A stretch of DNA of 64,000 nucleotides from UBA1479 sp040218445 (GTDB lineage Bacteria > Pseudomonadota > Alphaproteobacteria > Rhodospirillales > Casp-alpha2): contig JAVJRK010000011.1 in the NCBI GenBank assembly GCA_040218445.1, forward strand, positions 248,001 to 312,000. The letters run 5' to 3'. The position numbers were made by a program, and so were the translations under genes. The notes under the pieces were generated by a model, which did no database searches, was not told the origin of the DNA, and worked only from the letters and a program-made list of their open reading frames with translations. Below, piece by piece: positions 23,757 to 32,838 of the stretch. Each line of letters starts with the position of its first letter. Within the stretch, counting starts at the first letter, position 1.

Positions 23757-24986
23757 TTACTCTTTAATGGCGTTGGGCTCGGAATCGGGGATGACCAGAA
23801 CCATCAGATTGGCGACCAGGATCGTACCCGCCAGTAGGTAGAACACGGCCGTTAACCCCCAGGTATCGGCGATCAATCCGCAAAGCGGCGGCAACGCCAG
23901 ATTGAAAGCCGATTGCGTGCCGAACAGCAGGCTCATGGAACTGCCGCTTAAGTGTGCCGGCGTGATGTCCATCATCCAGCTGTGCATCACCGGCCGCGCG
24001 GCATAGAGCGAAAAGCCCAGAAGCGACACCCCGACAACCAGCAGCATCTGGCTGTCCAGCAAGGTGATGATGGCCAGCACGATCGTGGTGCCGGTAAAAC
24101 CCGCCATGACCACGGGGCGCCGGCCGGACCGGTCCGACCAGATGCCCGCCAGCGGCGTCGCGATCAACCCACCGACCTGCATGGCCATGAGGGTCGCCCC
24201 CACCGCCGTCGCCGCCATGCCCATTTCGTCCGCCAGATAAAGCGGCAGGAACATCAGCAGGCCCATCAGCGTCACCGTACGGAAGCCTGACATGACGCAT
24301 AGGCCGACAACCCAGCGGTTTTTCAGCAGCATCTTCATGCCGCCCAGGTAATCCTTGCCGGAAAGCTTGTTCTTGGCCGAAGCTTCGTTGGCGGCCTTAT
24401 CCCGTGCATTGAGGGTCAGAAGCAGCAACAGCGCGATGACGAAAACGGGCAACGACGCAACCGTTGCGGCTTCGCGCCAACCCAGCCAGACCAACAGGAA
24501 CCCGGCAGCCAACGGTGCGATGGCGTCGCCGACGCTGGCCCCCAAGGCATGCAGCGAAAGCGCATAACCTTTCTTTTGCGGATAGGCCGAAGACAGATAC
24601 GAAATGGCCGGCGGATGCCACAGATTGTTGGTCGCCCCAATGAAGGCCAGCAGAACGAACACGGACCAGAACCCGCCCGCCCATTGCATGGCGGCCAGGG
24701 CAGCGGCCCCGATAACCAGGGCGATGACCTGCAGGAATACGCGCCGGCCGACCAGATCGACCGCCGCACCCGAGCCGAAATTGGCGATAAAACTGAACAA
24801 ATGGAAGGACGTCAGGATCAGCCCCGCTTCGGTATAACTGATCCCCAGGTCCTGGCGCAGCCAGGGAACCATCAGGTAATAGACGGCGATGATCCAATGC
24901 GTTCCGCCGTGGCCCAGGCCGATCATCCAGGCAGGCCATTGGTCGCGCAAAGGTATTCCCGTCAATCGTTCGATGGCTGCTCCCAA
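23757..24986 (-). CDS. Major facilitator superfamily transporter
   Basis: About 409 residues with 12 predicted membrane helices. It shows MFS motif A-like loops DLVGRRVFLQ and DRSGRRPVVMAG. The family resembles fosmidomycin-resistance/sialic-acid-type carriers. I place the start at TTG 24986 because AAGGAGGA sits exactly six bases before it; an in-frame ATG at 25013 with a poor ribosome-binding site would add nine residues. It is divergent from a crotonase gene, with a TTGTATACAA palindrome between them. Confidence 0.78.
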   Translation of the reverse strand: MGAAIERLTGIPLRDQWPAWMIGLGHGGTHWIIAVYYLMVPWLRQDLGISYTEAGLILTSFHLFSFIANFGSGAAVDLVGRRVFLQVIALVIGAAALAAMQWAGGFWSVFVLLAFIGATNNLWHPPAISYLSSAYPQKKGYALSLHALGASVGDAIAPLAAGFLLVWLGWREAATVASLPVFVIALLLLLTLNARDKAANEASAKNKLSGKDYLGGMKMLLKNRWVVGLCVMSGFRTVTLMGLLMFLPLYLADEMGMAATAVGATLMAMQVGGLIATPLAGIWSDRSGRRPVVMAGFTGTTIVLAIITLLDSQMLLVVGVSLLGFSLYAARPVMHSWMMDITPAHLSGSSMSLLFGTQSAFNLALPPLCGLIADTWGLTAVFYLLAGTILVANLMVLVIPDSEPNAIKE

Positions 24987-25043
24987 GGTGGGTCCTCCTT
25001 GACCGAACCGCATTCTATCCGGTGGCCGGAGGCGGTTAGTGAT

Positions 25044-25053
25044 TGTATACAAA
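25044..25053. promoter_or_regulatory. TTGTATACAA palindrome (candidate GntR/FadR-type operator), site 1
   Basis: A perfect 10-bp palindrome between the divergent MFS and crotonase genes. The core matches the GT-N-AC-type sites bound by FCD-domain GntR regulators. A near-identical site is at 54141. Confidence 0.5.
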
Positions 25054-25158
25054 GGCCGGTCAATTTACCCTGTCGCCTCGCGATTAAACAAGTTGGACCA
25101 TCAGTCGTATTGATCCGGCAGCGGTCCACACAAAAACAAGGACTTAGAGGAACTTTCC

Positions 25159-25968
25159 ATGGATGGATTTACGATGGACGGCGTAACGGAACAGCTTGTC
25201 GTCGAGAAAAAAGACGGAGTCGGCTACATCCGGTTCGACAATCAGGCCAAGCGCAACGCCATGACCTTCGAAATGTGGCGCGATCTACCGGCCGTACTGG
25301 ACGATTTCATGGCCGACGACAGCGTGCGCGTGGTCGTCGTTTCGGGCCAGGGCGGCAAGGCATTCTGCGCCGGGGCCGATATTTCCCAGTTCGAAAAGAA
25401 CCGTTCCACCGAAGAAGGCGTGAAAATCTATAACGCCGCGACGGAAAAGGCATCGGAATGCCTGCGTTCGTTCCTGAAACCCACGATCGCCAAAATCGAA
25501 GGCCCCTGCGTCGGCGGCGGCGTCGGCATTGCGACCTGCTGCGACATCCGTATCGCCGAGGAAGGCTCCATCTTCGCCATTCCGGCGGCCAAGCTGGGCT
25601 TGGGCTACCGCGTCGACGGCCTGAAGCCGTTCGTCGATCTGGTCGGCCCGTCCTTCGCCAAGGAAGTGTTCTACACCGCCCGCCCGTTCACGGCGCTTGA
25701 GGCCAAGGACATGGGCCTGGTGAACCGGGTTTTGCCGCGCCCCATGCTGGATCACTATGTCGCCGACTACACCCGCCGCATCGCCGAAAACGCCCCCCTG
25801 ACCATCAAGGCCGTCAAGGTCGTGGTCGCAGAAAGCGTCAAGGGTGACAGTGTGCGCGACCTGGACCTGTGTGCCCAGGTGGTCAAGGATTGCTTCGATT
25901 CCGCTGATTACACCGAAGGCCGCACGGCCTTCATGGAAAAGCGCAAGCCGCAATTCAAAGGCAAGTAA
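25159..25968 (+). CDS. Enoyl-CoA hydratase/isomerase (crotonase) family protein
   Basis: 269 residues of crotonase fold with the acyl-CoA oxyanion-hole motifs FCAGADISQFEK (residues about 73-84) and GPCVGGGVGIATCCD (about 115-129). The segment where the first catalytic Glu of enoyl-CoA hydratase usually sits reads IPAAKLGLGYR, without Glu, so isomerase, hydrolase or decarboxylase activity is possible. GAGGAA precedes the ATG. It leads a plus-strand operon with a ketopantoate-reductase-like enzyme, MmgE/PrpD and a DUF1932 dehydrogenase. Confidence 0.87.
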   Translation: MDGFTMDGVTEQLVVEKKDGVGYIRFDNQAKRNAMTFEMWRDLPAVLDDFMADDSVRVVVVSGQGGKAFCAGADISQFEKNRSTEEGVKIYNAATEKASECLRSFLKPTIAKIEGPCVGGGVGIATCCDIRIAEEGSIFAIPAAKLGLGYRVDGLKPFVDLVGPSFAKEVFYTARPFTALEAKDMGLVNRVLPRPMLDHYVADYTRRIAENAPLTIKAVKVVVAESVKGDSVRDLDLCAQVVKDCFDSADYTEGRTAFMEKRKPQFKGK

Positions 25969-25996
25969 GGCCCGACAACAACAAGGCAAACGATCC

Positions 25997-26914
25997 ATGC
26001 GCATCGCCATCATGGCAACCGGCGGGGTCGGCGGGTACTTCGGTGCTCGCCTGGCTGCCGCCGGACACGACATTCACTTCATCGCCCGGGGCGCCCATCT
26101 GAAAGCCATCCGCGAGGACGGCCTGCGGGTTTCCAGCGCCAACGGCAACCTTCACCTGACCGACGTGTCCGTAACCGACGATCCCGCCGACATCGGCCCC
26201 GTCGATACACTGATGTTCGCCGTCAAATTGTGGGATACGGAAACCGCCGCCGACATGTGCAAACCGATGGTCGGCCCGGACACCTTGGTCGTCCCGTTCC
26301 AGAACGGCGTGCGCAGTGTTTCCGTGCTGTCGGAACGCCTGGGTGCGGCGCATGTCGCGGGCGGCGTTGCCCATATCGCCGCCGTGATCGGCGGACCGGG
26401 GCTGATCAACCATACAGGGACCATGGCCCGCCTGACGGTCGGTGAAGTCGATGGCAAATCCTCTCCTCGCATCGAAGCCCTGGTCGCGGCCTTCGCCGAT
26501 GCCGGGTTCGACCACAAGCTAGCCGATGACATCACCCGCGCGATTTGGGAGAAATTCATCTTCCTGTCTTCGCTCAGCGGTTTGACGTCGCTGTGCCGCC
26601 AGCCGGCGGGACCGATCCGGGAAAACCCGGATTCCCGCGCCCTTTTCGAAGCCGCGATCCATGAAACCACCGCCGTCGGCCGGGCCGAAGGCGTGGCCCT
26701 GCCGGATCATGCCGAAGCCAAGACCATCAGCTTCCTTGATGGCCTGCCGCCGGTCATGAAGGCGTCCATGCTGCACGACCTCGAAGCCGGCAGACGTTTG
26801 GAACTGCCCTGGCTGTCGGGCGAAGTCGTGCGCCTGGGCAAAAAGCACGGCATCCCGACGCCGGTCCACGCCGCCGTCCTGGGCGCGCTCACGTTTTACG
26901 CCGACGGCGCCTGA
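25997..26914 (+). CDS. Ketopantoate reductase (PanE/ApbA)-family protein
   Basis: 305 residues. N-terminal Rossmann motif in IMATGGVGGYFGARLA (G-x-G-x-x-G-like), FAVKLWDT and VVPFQNGVRS, and the C-terminal helical ApbA_C domain with the conserved Lys in WEKFIFLSS and catalytic Glu/Ser-type residues in SMLHDLEAGRRLEL. Because it sits in a catabolic operon, a 2-oxo/2-hydroxy acid oxidoreductase is more likely than a pantothenate enzyme. It starts 28 bases after the crotonase gene. A paralogue is at 34879. Confidence 0.82.
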   Translation: MRIAIMATGGVGGYFGARLAAAGHDIHFIARGAHLKAIREDGLRVSSANGNLHLTDVSVTDDPADIGPVDTLMFAVKLWDTETAADMCKPMVGPDTLVVPFQNGVRSVSVLSERLGAAHVAGGVAHIAAVIGGPGLINHTGTMARLTVGEVDGKSSPRIEALVAAFADAGFDHKLADDITRAIWEKFIFLSSLSGLTSLCRQPAGPIRENPDSRALFEAAIHETTAVGRAEGVALPDHAEAKTISFLDGLPPVMKASMLHDLEAGRRLELPWLSGEVVRLGKKHGIPTPVHAAVLGALTFYADGA

Positions 26915-26944
26915 TCACGACCAACTCTGGGAGGAGAATCCGCC

Positions 26945-28339
26945 ATGTCCACCCTCGAAACCTCGGCCCTGTGGCCGTTCGCGAAGTACACCGCTGATCT
27001 GAAACCGCAAGACCTGCCGGCGGACGTTCTGCACGCCGCCAAGCGCTGCCTGCTGGACTGGTTCGCGGCCGCCCTGCCCGGCACGGTGATCGAGCCGGCA
27101 ACCCTGCTGACGGCGGCCTTCGAGGATTGCATCGGGCGCGGCGGAGCACGGCTCTATCCCTCCGGCGATACGACAGATGCCCGCACGGCGGCCTTCATCA
27201 ATGGGGCCGCATCCCACACGGTGGAATTCGACGATATCTACCGCAACGCCCTTTACCATCCGGGGGTGCCGGTCATTTCGGCAGCCCTGGCCATCGCCCA
27301 GGCACGTGGGGTCAGCGGTGCCCGGCTTTTGACCGGTATCGTCGCGGGCTATGAGGTTTCGAACCGGCTGGGAGCTGCCGCCAACCCGGCCCATTATGAA
27401 TTCTGGCATACCACCGGCACCATCGGCACCCTGGGTGCCGCGGCAGCGGCGGCAAATATCCTTGGCTTAACGGCGGAGCAAACCCTGCATACCCTGGCCA
27501 ACGCGACGACCTTGGCGGCAGGCCTACAACAGGCATTCCGCGCCGATGCCATGGCCAAGCCCCTGCACGGATCACATGCGGCGGAACGGGGCGTTTCCAT
27601 GGCGCTGGCCGCCGAACAGGGCGTGACCGGTGCTCCCGATATCCTGGAAGGCCCGCGCGGCTTCGGCAATGCCATGTGCCTGAACGGCCTGGCCGACGAG
27701 CAACCCGATTGGGCCAAGGCGGCATCAACGTTGGGTCAGGACTATCTGATCAAACAGACCACGACCAAGAACCATTCCGCCTGCGGCCACGTACATGCCG
27801 CCGTGGACGGCGTGCTGCTGCTGGCCCGCGAACACGGGCTGACATCTGGCGACGTAAAGGAAATCCGCGTCGGCAGTTATCAGAAGGCCGAGGAAATCTG
27901 CGGCAACACCAATCCGACAACCGCGTTCGAGGCGAAATTCTCGTTGGTCTACTGCTGTGCCGCCGCCATGTTATGGGGCAGCGTGCGCATGGCCGCCTTC
28001 ACCCCCGACCGCTTACAGGACACGGCGGTGCGCGATCTGATGACCCGTATCACCCTAACCACGGATCCGGAATGTCAGGGCAATTTCCCGGATCTGCGTT
28101 CCGCCAAGGTCGAGATCGAAACCACCGACGGCCGTGTCGTCAGCCATTATGCACCGACCCGTAAGGGTGATCCGGATGCGCCGCTTTCCGATGCGGAATT
28201 GGAAGACAAATACCGCGACCTGGCGGCGGATGTATTGGGCGCGGACGGTGCCGAAAGCCTGTTGGCCGCCATCTGGTCGATCGACGCCATGGACAACGCC
28301 CGCGACCTGATCGCCGCTCCTGCCCAGGCAGCGCAATAA
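26945..28339 (+). CDS. MmgE/PrpD-family protein
   Basis: 464 residues, typical length for the 2-methylcitrate dehydratase/cis-aconitate decarboxylase superfamily. The N-terminal helical domain contains CLLDWFAAALPG and FINGAASHTVEFDDIYRNA, and the central HTTGTIGTLGAAAAAANILG is conserved. Substrates are usually tricarboxylic or branched dicarboxylic acids. GGGAGGAG lies before the ATG. It shares its operon with a crotonase and two dehydrogenases; a paralogue is at 43433. Confidence 0.87.
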   Translation: MSTLETSALWPFAKYTADLKPQDLPADVLHAAKRCLLDWFAAALPGTVIEPATLLTAAFEDCIGRGGARLYPSGDTTDARTAAFINGAASHTVEFDDIYRNALYHPGVPVISAALAIAQARGVSGARLLTGIVAGYEVSNRLGAAANPAHYEFWHTTGTIGTLGAAAAAANILGLTAEQTLHTLANATTLAAGLQQAFRADAMAKPLHGSHAAERGVSMALAAEQGVTGAPDILEGPRGFGNAMCLNGLADEQPDWAKAASTLGQDYLIKQTTTKNHSACGHVHAAVDGVLLLAREHGLTSGDVKEIRVGSYQKAEEICGNTNPTTAFEAKFSLVYCCAAAMLWGSVRMAAFTPDRLQDTAVRDLMTRITLTTDPECQGNFPDLRSAKVEIETTDGRVVSHYAPTRKGDPDAPLSDAELEDKYRDLAADVLGADGAESLLAAIWSIDAMDNARDLIAAPAQAAQ

Positions 28340-28340
28340 C

Positions 28341-29216
28341 ATGACCCGCAACACGCCGCGCCTGGGCTTCATCGGCTTCGGCGAGGCCGGACCCCTGCTC
28401 GCCAAGGGTCTGTTGGCAGCCGGTCTGCCCGCCCCTGTCACGGCCCGTGACATCCGCGACCGCCCCCCGGTCGAGGGTGTGACCATGGCCGCGAGTATTG
28501 CCGAAGCCGTCGCCACATCGGACTTCATTCTGTCGACCGTGACGGCGACCGAAGCCCTGGACGTTGCCAAGGAAGCCGCCCAAACTCTGAAACCCGGGCA
28601 GGTCTATATGGACCTGAACTCGACCTCGCCCATGGTGAAGCAAAAGATCGCCGAAGTGATCAACCCGACGGGCGCGCGCTTCGTCGAGGTCGCGGTCATG
28701 GACGGTGTACCCGGCAACAACCAAAAGGTTCCCATGCTGCTGGTCGGCGCGGCGGCAAAGGATGTGATCGAGGCGCTGTCCCCTTATGGCGTCAACATGC
28801 GCGAATTCGGCACTGAATACGGCCGTGCCGCGGCGACCAAGATGTTTCGCTCCGTCCTGGTCAAGGGATTGGAAGCCTTATTGCAGGAATGCGTGCTGGG
28901 GGCAGAAAGCTACGGCGTCGCGGATGAAGTTTTTGAATCCATGAACCGCAGCTATGCCGGCAAGAACTTCGACGATCTGGCTCATTTCCTGATGGGCCGC
29001 ACCGCCATTCACGGGGCCCGCCGGGGGCATGAACTGGAAGAGGTCGCCGATACGCTGCGCGAACTGGGGTTCGAGCCCTTCATGTGCGACGGCGGAGCCA
29101 AGCGCCTGAAATGGCTGGCGGACTTCGGTTTCAAGGACCAATACGGCGACGATGCCCCCGAGGATTACCGTGAAATCTTCAAGCAGGTACAAAAGGCACG
29201 AAAAGCCGCATCGTAG
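28341..29216 (+). CDS. DUF1932 / 6-phosphogluconate-type NAD(P)-dependent dehydrogenase
   Basis: 291 residues. N-terminal beta-hydroxyacid-dehydrogenase Rossmann domain (LGFIGFGEAGPLLAKGLL, residues about 7-24), a DLNSTSPM motif near 92 and the C-terminal DUF1932 helical domain (AAATKMFRSVLVKGLEAL with the catalytic Lys). The start is 1 base after the PrpD-family stop codon. Its likely role is reduction or oxidation of a hydroxy acid in the same pathway. Confidence 0.84.
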   Translation: MTRNTPRLGFIGFGEAGPLLAKGLLAAGLPAPVTARDIRDRPPVEGVTMAASIAEAVATSDFILSTVTATEALDVAKEAAQTLKPGQVYMDLNSTSPMVKQKIAEVINPTGARFVEVAVMDGVPGNNQKVPMLLVGAAAKDVIEALSPYGVNMREFGTEYGRAAATKMFRSVLVKGLEALLQECVLGAESYGVADEVFESMNRSYAGKNFDDLAHFLMGRTAIHGARRGHELEEVADTLRELGFEPFMCDGGAKRLKWLADFGFKDQYGDDAPEDYREIFKQVQKARKAAS

Positions 29217-29290
29217 CCGTTCACTGCCAGCCTGCCGCAAGCGACGGCAAGGACGGCCGGATCTACCTGTATTGGGTCACCAGCGTTGGA

Positions 29291-29536
29291 TCAATCGCCC
29301 GGTATGTTGTTTCCATCATCGTCCGTATCGACAATGGGGTCTCGCGTCACCTGCTCGCCCGGCTTTGTTGTCTTGAGCAGCAGCATCACCAGAACGAACC
29401 CGCCGACCAAAAGCGAGATCACAAACGCATTGAAGTGGATGACGTGCAGTTTGACGTGCCCGACCGCATAGGTCAGAACGCAGACGGCAATCAGCAGCAG
29501 CCAATGCCAGGGTTTACCGAGAAAGACCTCACGCAT
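29291..29536 (-). CDS. Small two-helix membrane protein behind the TRAP permease
   Basis: 81 residues with two predicted transmembrane helices (WHWLLLIAVCVLTYAVGHV and AFVISLLVGGFVLVMLLL) and a charged, Asp-rich tail (DTDDDGNN). I do not recognise a family. It begins 8 bases inside the end of the fused TRAP permease gene, so it is translationally coupled and probably an accessory subunit of that transporter. Confidence 0.7.
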   Translation of the reverse strand: MREVFLGKPWHWLLLIAVCVLTYAVGHVKLHVIHFNAFVISLLVGGFVLVMLLLKTTKPGEQVTRDPIVDTDDDGNNIPGD

Positions 29537-31553
29537 CGGCCGAGCCCTCCGCTTTTTGTGCATTTCGCGTCGCCAGGAAGCGAGCCCCCAGCATGATCAC
29601 AGCCAGACAACCCCCGCCCAATTCCAGGAAATAATCGGGGAATCCGAACAGGCTGCCGGTCGGCGGCCACAGGATCAGAATGGATGAAACCAGGACAAGG
29701 GCGCGTTGCACTGTATCCATTGGCCCACGATACCACCCTTCGATGGCAACGGACAGCACCCACAGCCCGAACATGGTGACCAAGCCCGAATAGACCGTCA
29801 GCCACAGGGGGCCGACGAACAATAACGACGGGTTATAGACGAACACCAGCGGGACCAGATATTTGGCGATGCCGACACGGGTCGATTCAATCGCCGTCGC
29901 CATGGGTGGCGTCTTGGCGATCCCGGCAGCCGCGAATGACGCCAATGCGACGGGCGGTGTGATGGTCGAAACGACGCCGAAGTAAAAGGCGAACATATGT
30001 GCTGCGATGGGCTCGACACCCGCCTTGATCACGGCCGGAACGATCAGCGCCGCCACGGTGATATAGACAGCCGTGGTCGTGATCCCCATGCCGAGAATGA
30101 TCGCAGCAACCCCGGTCAACGCCAACAGGATCAGCAGGTTGCCGTCGGCAAGTTCGATTACCGACTGGGTGAACTTAAGCCCCAGCCCCGACACGAACAC
30201 AGAGCCGATGATCAACCCGGCGCAGGCGCAGGCGATGGTCACGGGCATGGTCGTGCGGATGCCGCTTTCCAGGGCCGCGATCATGTCCACGGGACTCATC
30301 CGCGTTTCCTTGTTGATGAAGCTAAGCGCGAACATCGCGGTAATGCCCCAAAACGCGGATTTCATGGGGGTATAGCCGGCGATCAGAAAATAAACCAGAA
30401 CCGCCACCGCGATCAGCAGATGCCAGCCCCGTTGCAGGACTTCCCCGACCCGGGGCAGCATGCTTTTGTCGATCCGCCCGATGTTGTGCTTCTCGGCTTC
30501 CAGATGGACCATGAAGTAGATGGTCGCGAAATACAGGAACGCCGGAATGGAAGCGGCAATGATGATATCCGCGTAAGGAACGGCGAGGAATTCCGCCATG
30601 ATGAAGGCAGCCGCCCCCATAATGGGCGGCGTGATCTGCCCGCCCGAAGATGCACAGGCCTCGACCGCGGCGGCGAACCGGGCGCGGTAGCCCAAATTCT
30701 TCATCAGCGGAATGGTGAACGATCCCGTGGTCACCACATTGGCGACCGCCGACCCGGACACGGTGCCCATGAAACCGGACGCCACGGCCGATGCTTTTGC
30801 CGGCCCCCCGACCCGATGCCCCGTCAGCGCCACGGCCAAGTCGATGAAGAACTTGCCGGCGCCGGAACGGATCAGCAGCGAGCCGAAAATAATGAACAGA
30901 ACGATATAGGTAGACGCGACGTGTATCGGAATGCCGAACATGCCGTTGGACGACATGAACAATTCGTCGATGAATTTTCCGAACCGCACGGGGGGGCCAT
31001 AGAAAAACCCGAAGAAATAATTGGCGTAGAGTGCGTGGAAAATGAAAAAGCCGGTGATGATCACCATGGCCCAACCGACGGCACGGCGAGTCGCTTCAAG
31101 TACCAGCATGATCAGGATGCCGCCGACGATCAGATCGGGCAATTCCTTTTCCCCGAACCGCATGTGGAAGGCATCGATGTCGTAGATCGTCCAGACCTGA
31201 ATGAACAAAACAAATCCGACCAACACCAGATCGACCAGGAAGCCGAGCATCCTGAGCCCGTTTTTCGGATTCCCGGGTTCGGTGATGGGATCGAGCATGG
31301 AATTTCGGAACAAAGGATGCGCCAGAAACGCCAGAACAAGCATGCCGGTCAGATGGATGGAGCGGAATGAGCGCCCTTCGGGCGTGCCGAATGCGGCCAC
31401 GAACAAATGAAAGACGGCTAGCGAGATCGCGACGATCGCGCAAAACAGAAGGACAAGATGCACGGCATCCACCGGCCGACCGAGCATCAGGCGCTCGAGA
31501 TAGCCGAGTTCGTGCTTTTCCTCGTAATGAATCTGAGAATTGGAAGCGTTCAT
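29529..31553 (-). CDS. Fused TRAP transporter permease (4TM + 12TM)
   Basis: 674 residues. An N-terminal DctQ-like four-helix part (roughly 30-210) is fused to a DctM-like transport domain with the signature SSGGQITPPIMGAAAFIMAEFL (around 295-316), GTVSGSAVANVVTTGSFTIP, and GMGITTTAVYI. Fusions of this sort work with TAXI-type binding proteins. The gene follows the TAXI receptor gene by 106 bases that contain a strong hairpin, and precedes the small membrane protein. Confidence 0.9.
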   Translation of the reverse strand: MNASNSQIHYEEKHELGYLERLMLGRPVDAVHLVLLFCAIVAISLAVFHLFVAAFGTPEGRSFRSIHLTGMLVLAFLAHPLFRNSMLDPITEPGNPKNGLRMLGFLVDLVLVGFVLFIQVWTIYDIDAFHMRFGEKELPDLIVGGILIMLVLEATRRAVGWAMVIITGFFIFHALYANYFFGFFYGPPVRFGKFIDELFMSSNGMFGIPIHVASTYIVLFIIFGSLLIRSGAGKFFIDLAVALTGHRVGGPAKASAVASGFMGTVSGSAVANVVTTGSFTIPLMKNLGYRARFAAAVEACASSGGQITPPIMGAAAFIMAEFLAVPYADIIIAASIPAFLYFATIYFMVHLEAEKHNIGRIDKSMLPRVGEVLQRGWHLLIAVAVLVYFLIAGYTPMKSAFWGITAMFALSFINKETRMSPVDMIAALESGIRTTMPVTIACACAGLIIGSVFVSGLGLKFTQSVIELADGNLLILLALTGVAAIILGMGITTTAVYITVAALIVPAVIKAGVEPIAAHMFAFYFGVVSTITPPVALASFAAAGIAKTPPMATAIESTRVGIAKYLVPLVFVYNPSLLFVGPLWLTVYSGLVTMFGLWVLSVAIEGWYRGPMDTVQRALVLVSSILILWPPTGSLFGFPDYFLELGGGCLAVIMLGARFLATRNAQKAEGSADA

Positions 31554-31606
31554 GGGGCGTTCTTCGACGTCTATTTCAGGTCAATCGGGACAAGGGGGAA
31601 CGCGCC

Positions 31607-31634
31607 GGGAACACCGGAATTGACCGGCATTCCC
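31607..31634. terminator. Intercistronic hairpin between TAXI receptor and TRAP permease genes
   Basis: In the minus-strand RNA an 11-pair stem (GGGAAUGCCGG with CCGGUGUUCCC, two G-U pairs) closes a 6-base loop, 26 bases after the receptor stop. There is no T-run. The likely effect is stabilisation of the receptor message over the permease. Confidence 0.5.
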
Positions 31635-31659
31635 GACACGAACACAAGAACCCTTGATG

Positions 31660-32616
31660 CTACTTAACGCCCAGTTCGGCGTAGCACTTGGCCGCACCCG
31701 GATGAACCGGAATGGCCGCACCATTCAACGCGTCTTCAAGCTTCACGCGTTTCCACACCGATTTGACCTCGACGAAGGACGCATGGTTTTCCCAGAATAC
31801 CTTGCACATGTTGTAGACAAGGTCGTCCGGCAGGTCCTTGTGGACCACCATGTTGGTGACGATGCCCAGCGTGTGCAGATCTTCGGTAACGCTCTTGTAG
31901 ACACCCTTCGGCATCATACCGGTGATGAAACCCGGATTGGCGGCAATGATCTCTTGCTGCTTGGCCTTAGGCAGACCGATGAAGCGGATACCCGGGCTGT
32001 GTTCCAGTTCAAGGAACGACGCCTGGGGCATGGAGGTCGCAGCCATGAAGACGTCGATATGTTTGTCCTTCATCAGGGCCACGGATTCCGTGTAGCTGAC
32101 GTGGTGGACCGTACCGCCGTTCTTCTTGATGTCGTCGAACCCGTAACCATAGGCCTTGATGATCGATTCGGCGAATGCCGTGCCCGTCCACTTGGCCTTA
32201 CCCGGGCTGATGTTCGCACCTTTCATATCTTCGAAGGATTTGATCTTCGAATCGGCACGCACCGCGACCTGGAACATGGCGGGATACAGGGTTGCGAAAT
32301 GACGAACGTTGGGCTGCTCCTTCTTGAACTTGCCCTTGCCCTTGTAGCCATTGAAGGCCGTGTGAGCATAGGACCAGCCGATTTCCGCATCACCGCCGTT
32401 CACGGAAAGTACGTTGGAAATTCCGCCGCCCGATGTATTGGACGTTGAAATGCCTTTGATTTTTTCACCGAAGACCTGGGAAATCTTCGCGCCAAGCGGA
32501 TACCACGACCCGCCGGACGGGCCGGAAACCATACGGACGAATTGATCCGCCTGGGCGGCCTGTGCCCCGGCCAGAACGCCGAATGCGAGCACGGTTACTG
32601 CTAGCTTACCTTTCAT
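31660..32616 (-). CDS. TAXI-family TRAP transporter solute-binding protein
   Basis: 318 residues. Sec signal peptide (KLAVTVLAFGVLAGAQAAQA, cleavage near residue 23), then the TAXI binding domain beginning QFVRMVSGPSGGSWYPLGAKI, the typical Gly-rich substrate loop. TAXI receptors deliver amino acids, dicarboxylates or other organic anions to fused DctQM permeases; substrate unknown. It is first in the TRAP operon. Confidence 0.9.
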   Translation of the reverse strand: MKGKLAVTVLAFGVLAGAQAAQADQFVRMVSGPSGGSWYPLGAKISQVFGEKIKGISTSNTSGGGISNVLSVNGGDAEIGWSYAHTAFNGYKGKGKFKKEQPNVRHFATLYPAMFQVAVRADSKIKSFEDMKGANISPGKAKWTGTAFAESIIKAYGYGFDDIKKNGGTVHHVSYTESVALMKDKHIDVFMAATSMPQASFLELEHSPGIRFIGLPKAKQQEIIAANPGFITGMMPKGVYKSVTEDLHTLGIVTNMVVHKDLPDDLVYNMCKVFWENHASFVEVKSVWKRVKLEDALNGAAIPVHPGAAKCYAELGVK

Positions 32617-32838
32617 GGATGCCTCCTAATGGTGGTTTTCTTGATTTAGGTATTTGTTTCTCCCGAAAGGAGCCTATCCCATTCGTCCAAAAAGGCAATA
32701 CGGCGCAAAACGTCGTTCCGACAGGCGGAACAGAACCTCATACCTTTGGCTTGATTGATCTATGATGCGGGCAGAAATCACCCTACGGCACCCGATCCCT
32801 GCCCATTTTGTTTTTTTCAAGGGTAATCAAGGGCTTCA

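Noticed and set aside
29997..31370. Plus-strand open frame of 457 codons rich in Gln, His, Arg and Asp
   Set aside because: Antisense of the TRAP permease gene; composition is typical of a mirror frame.
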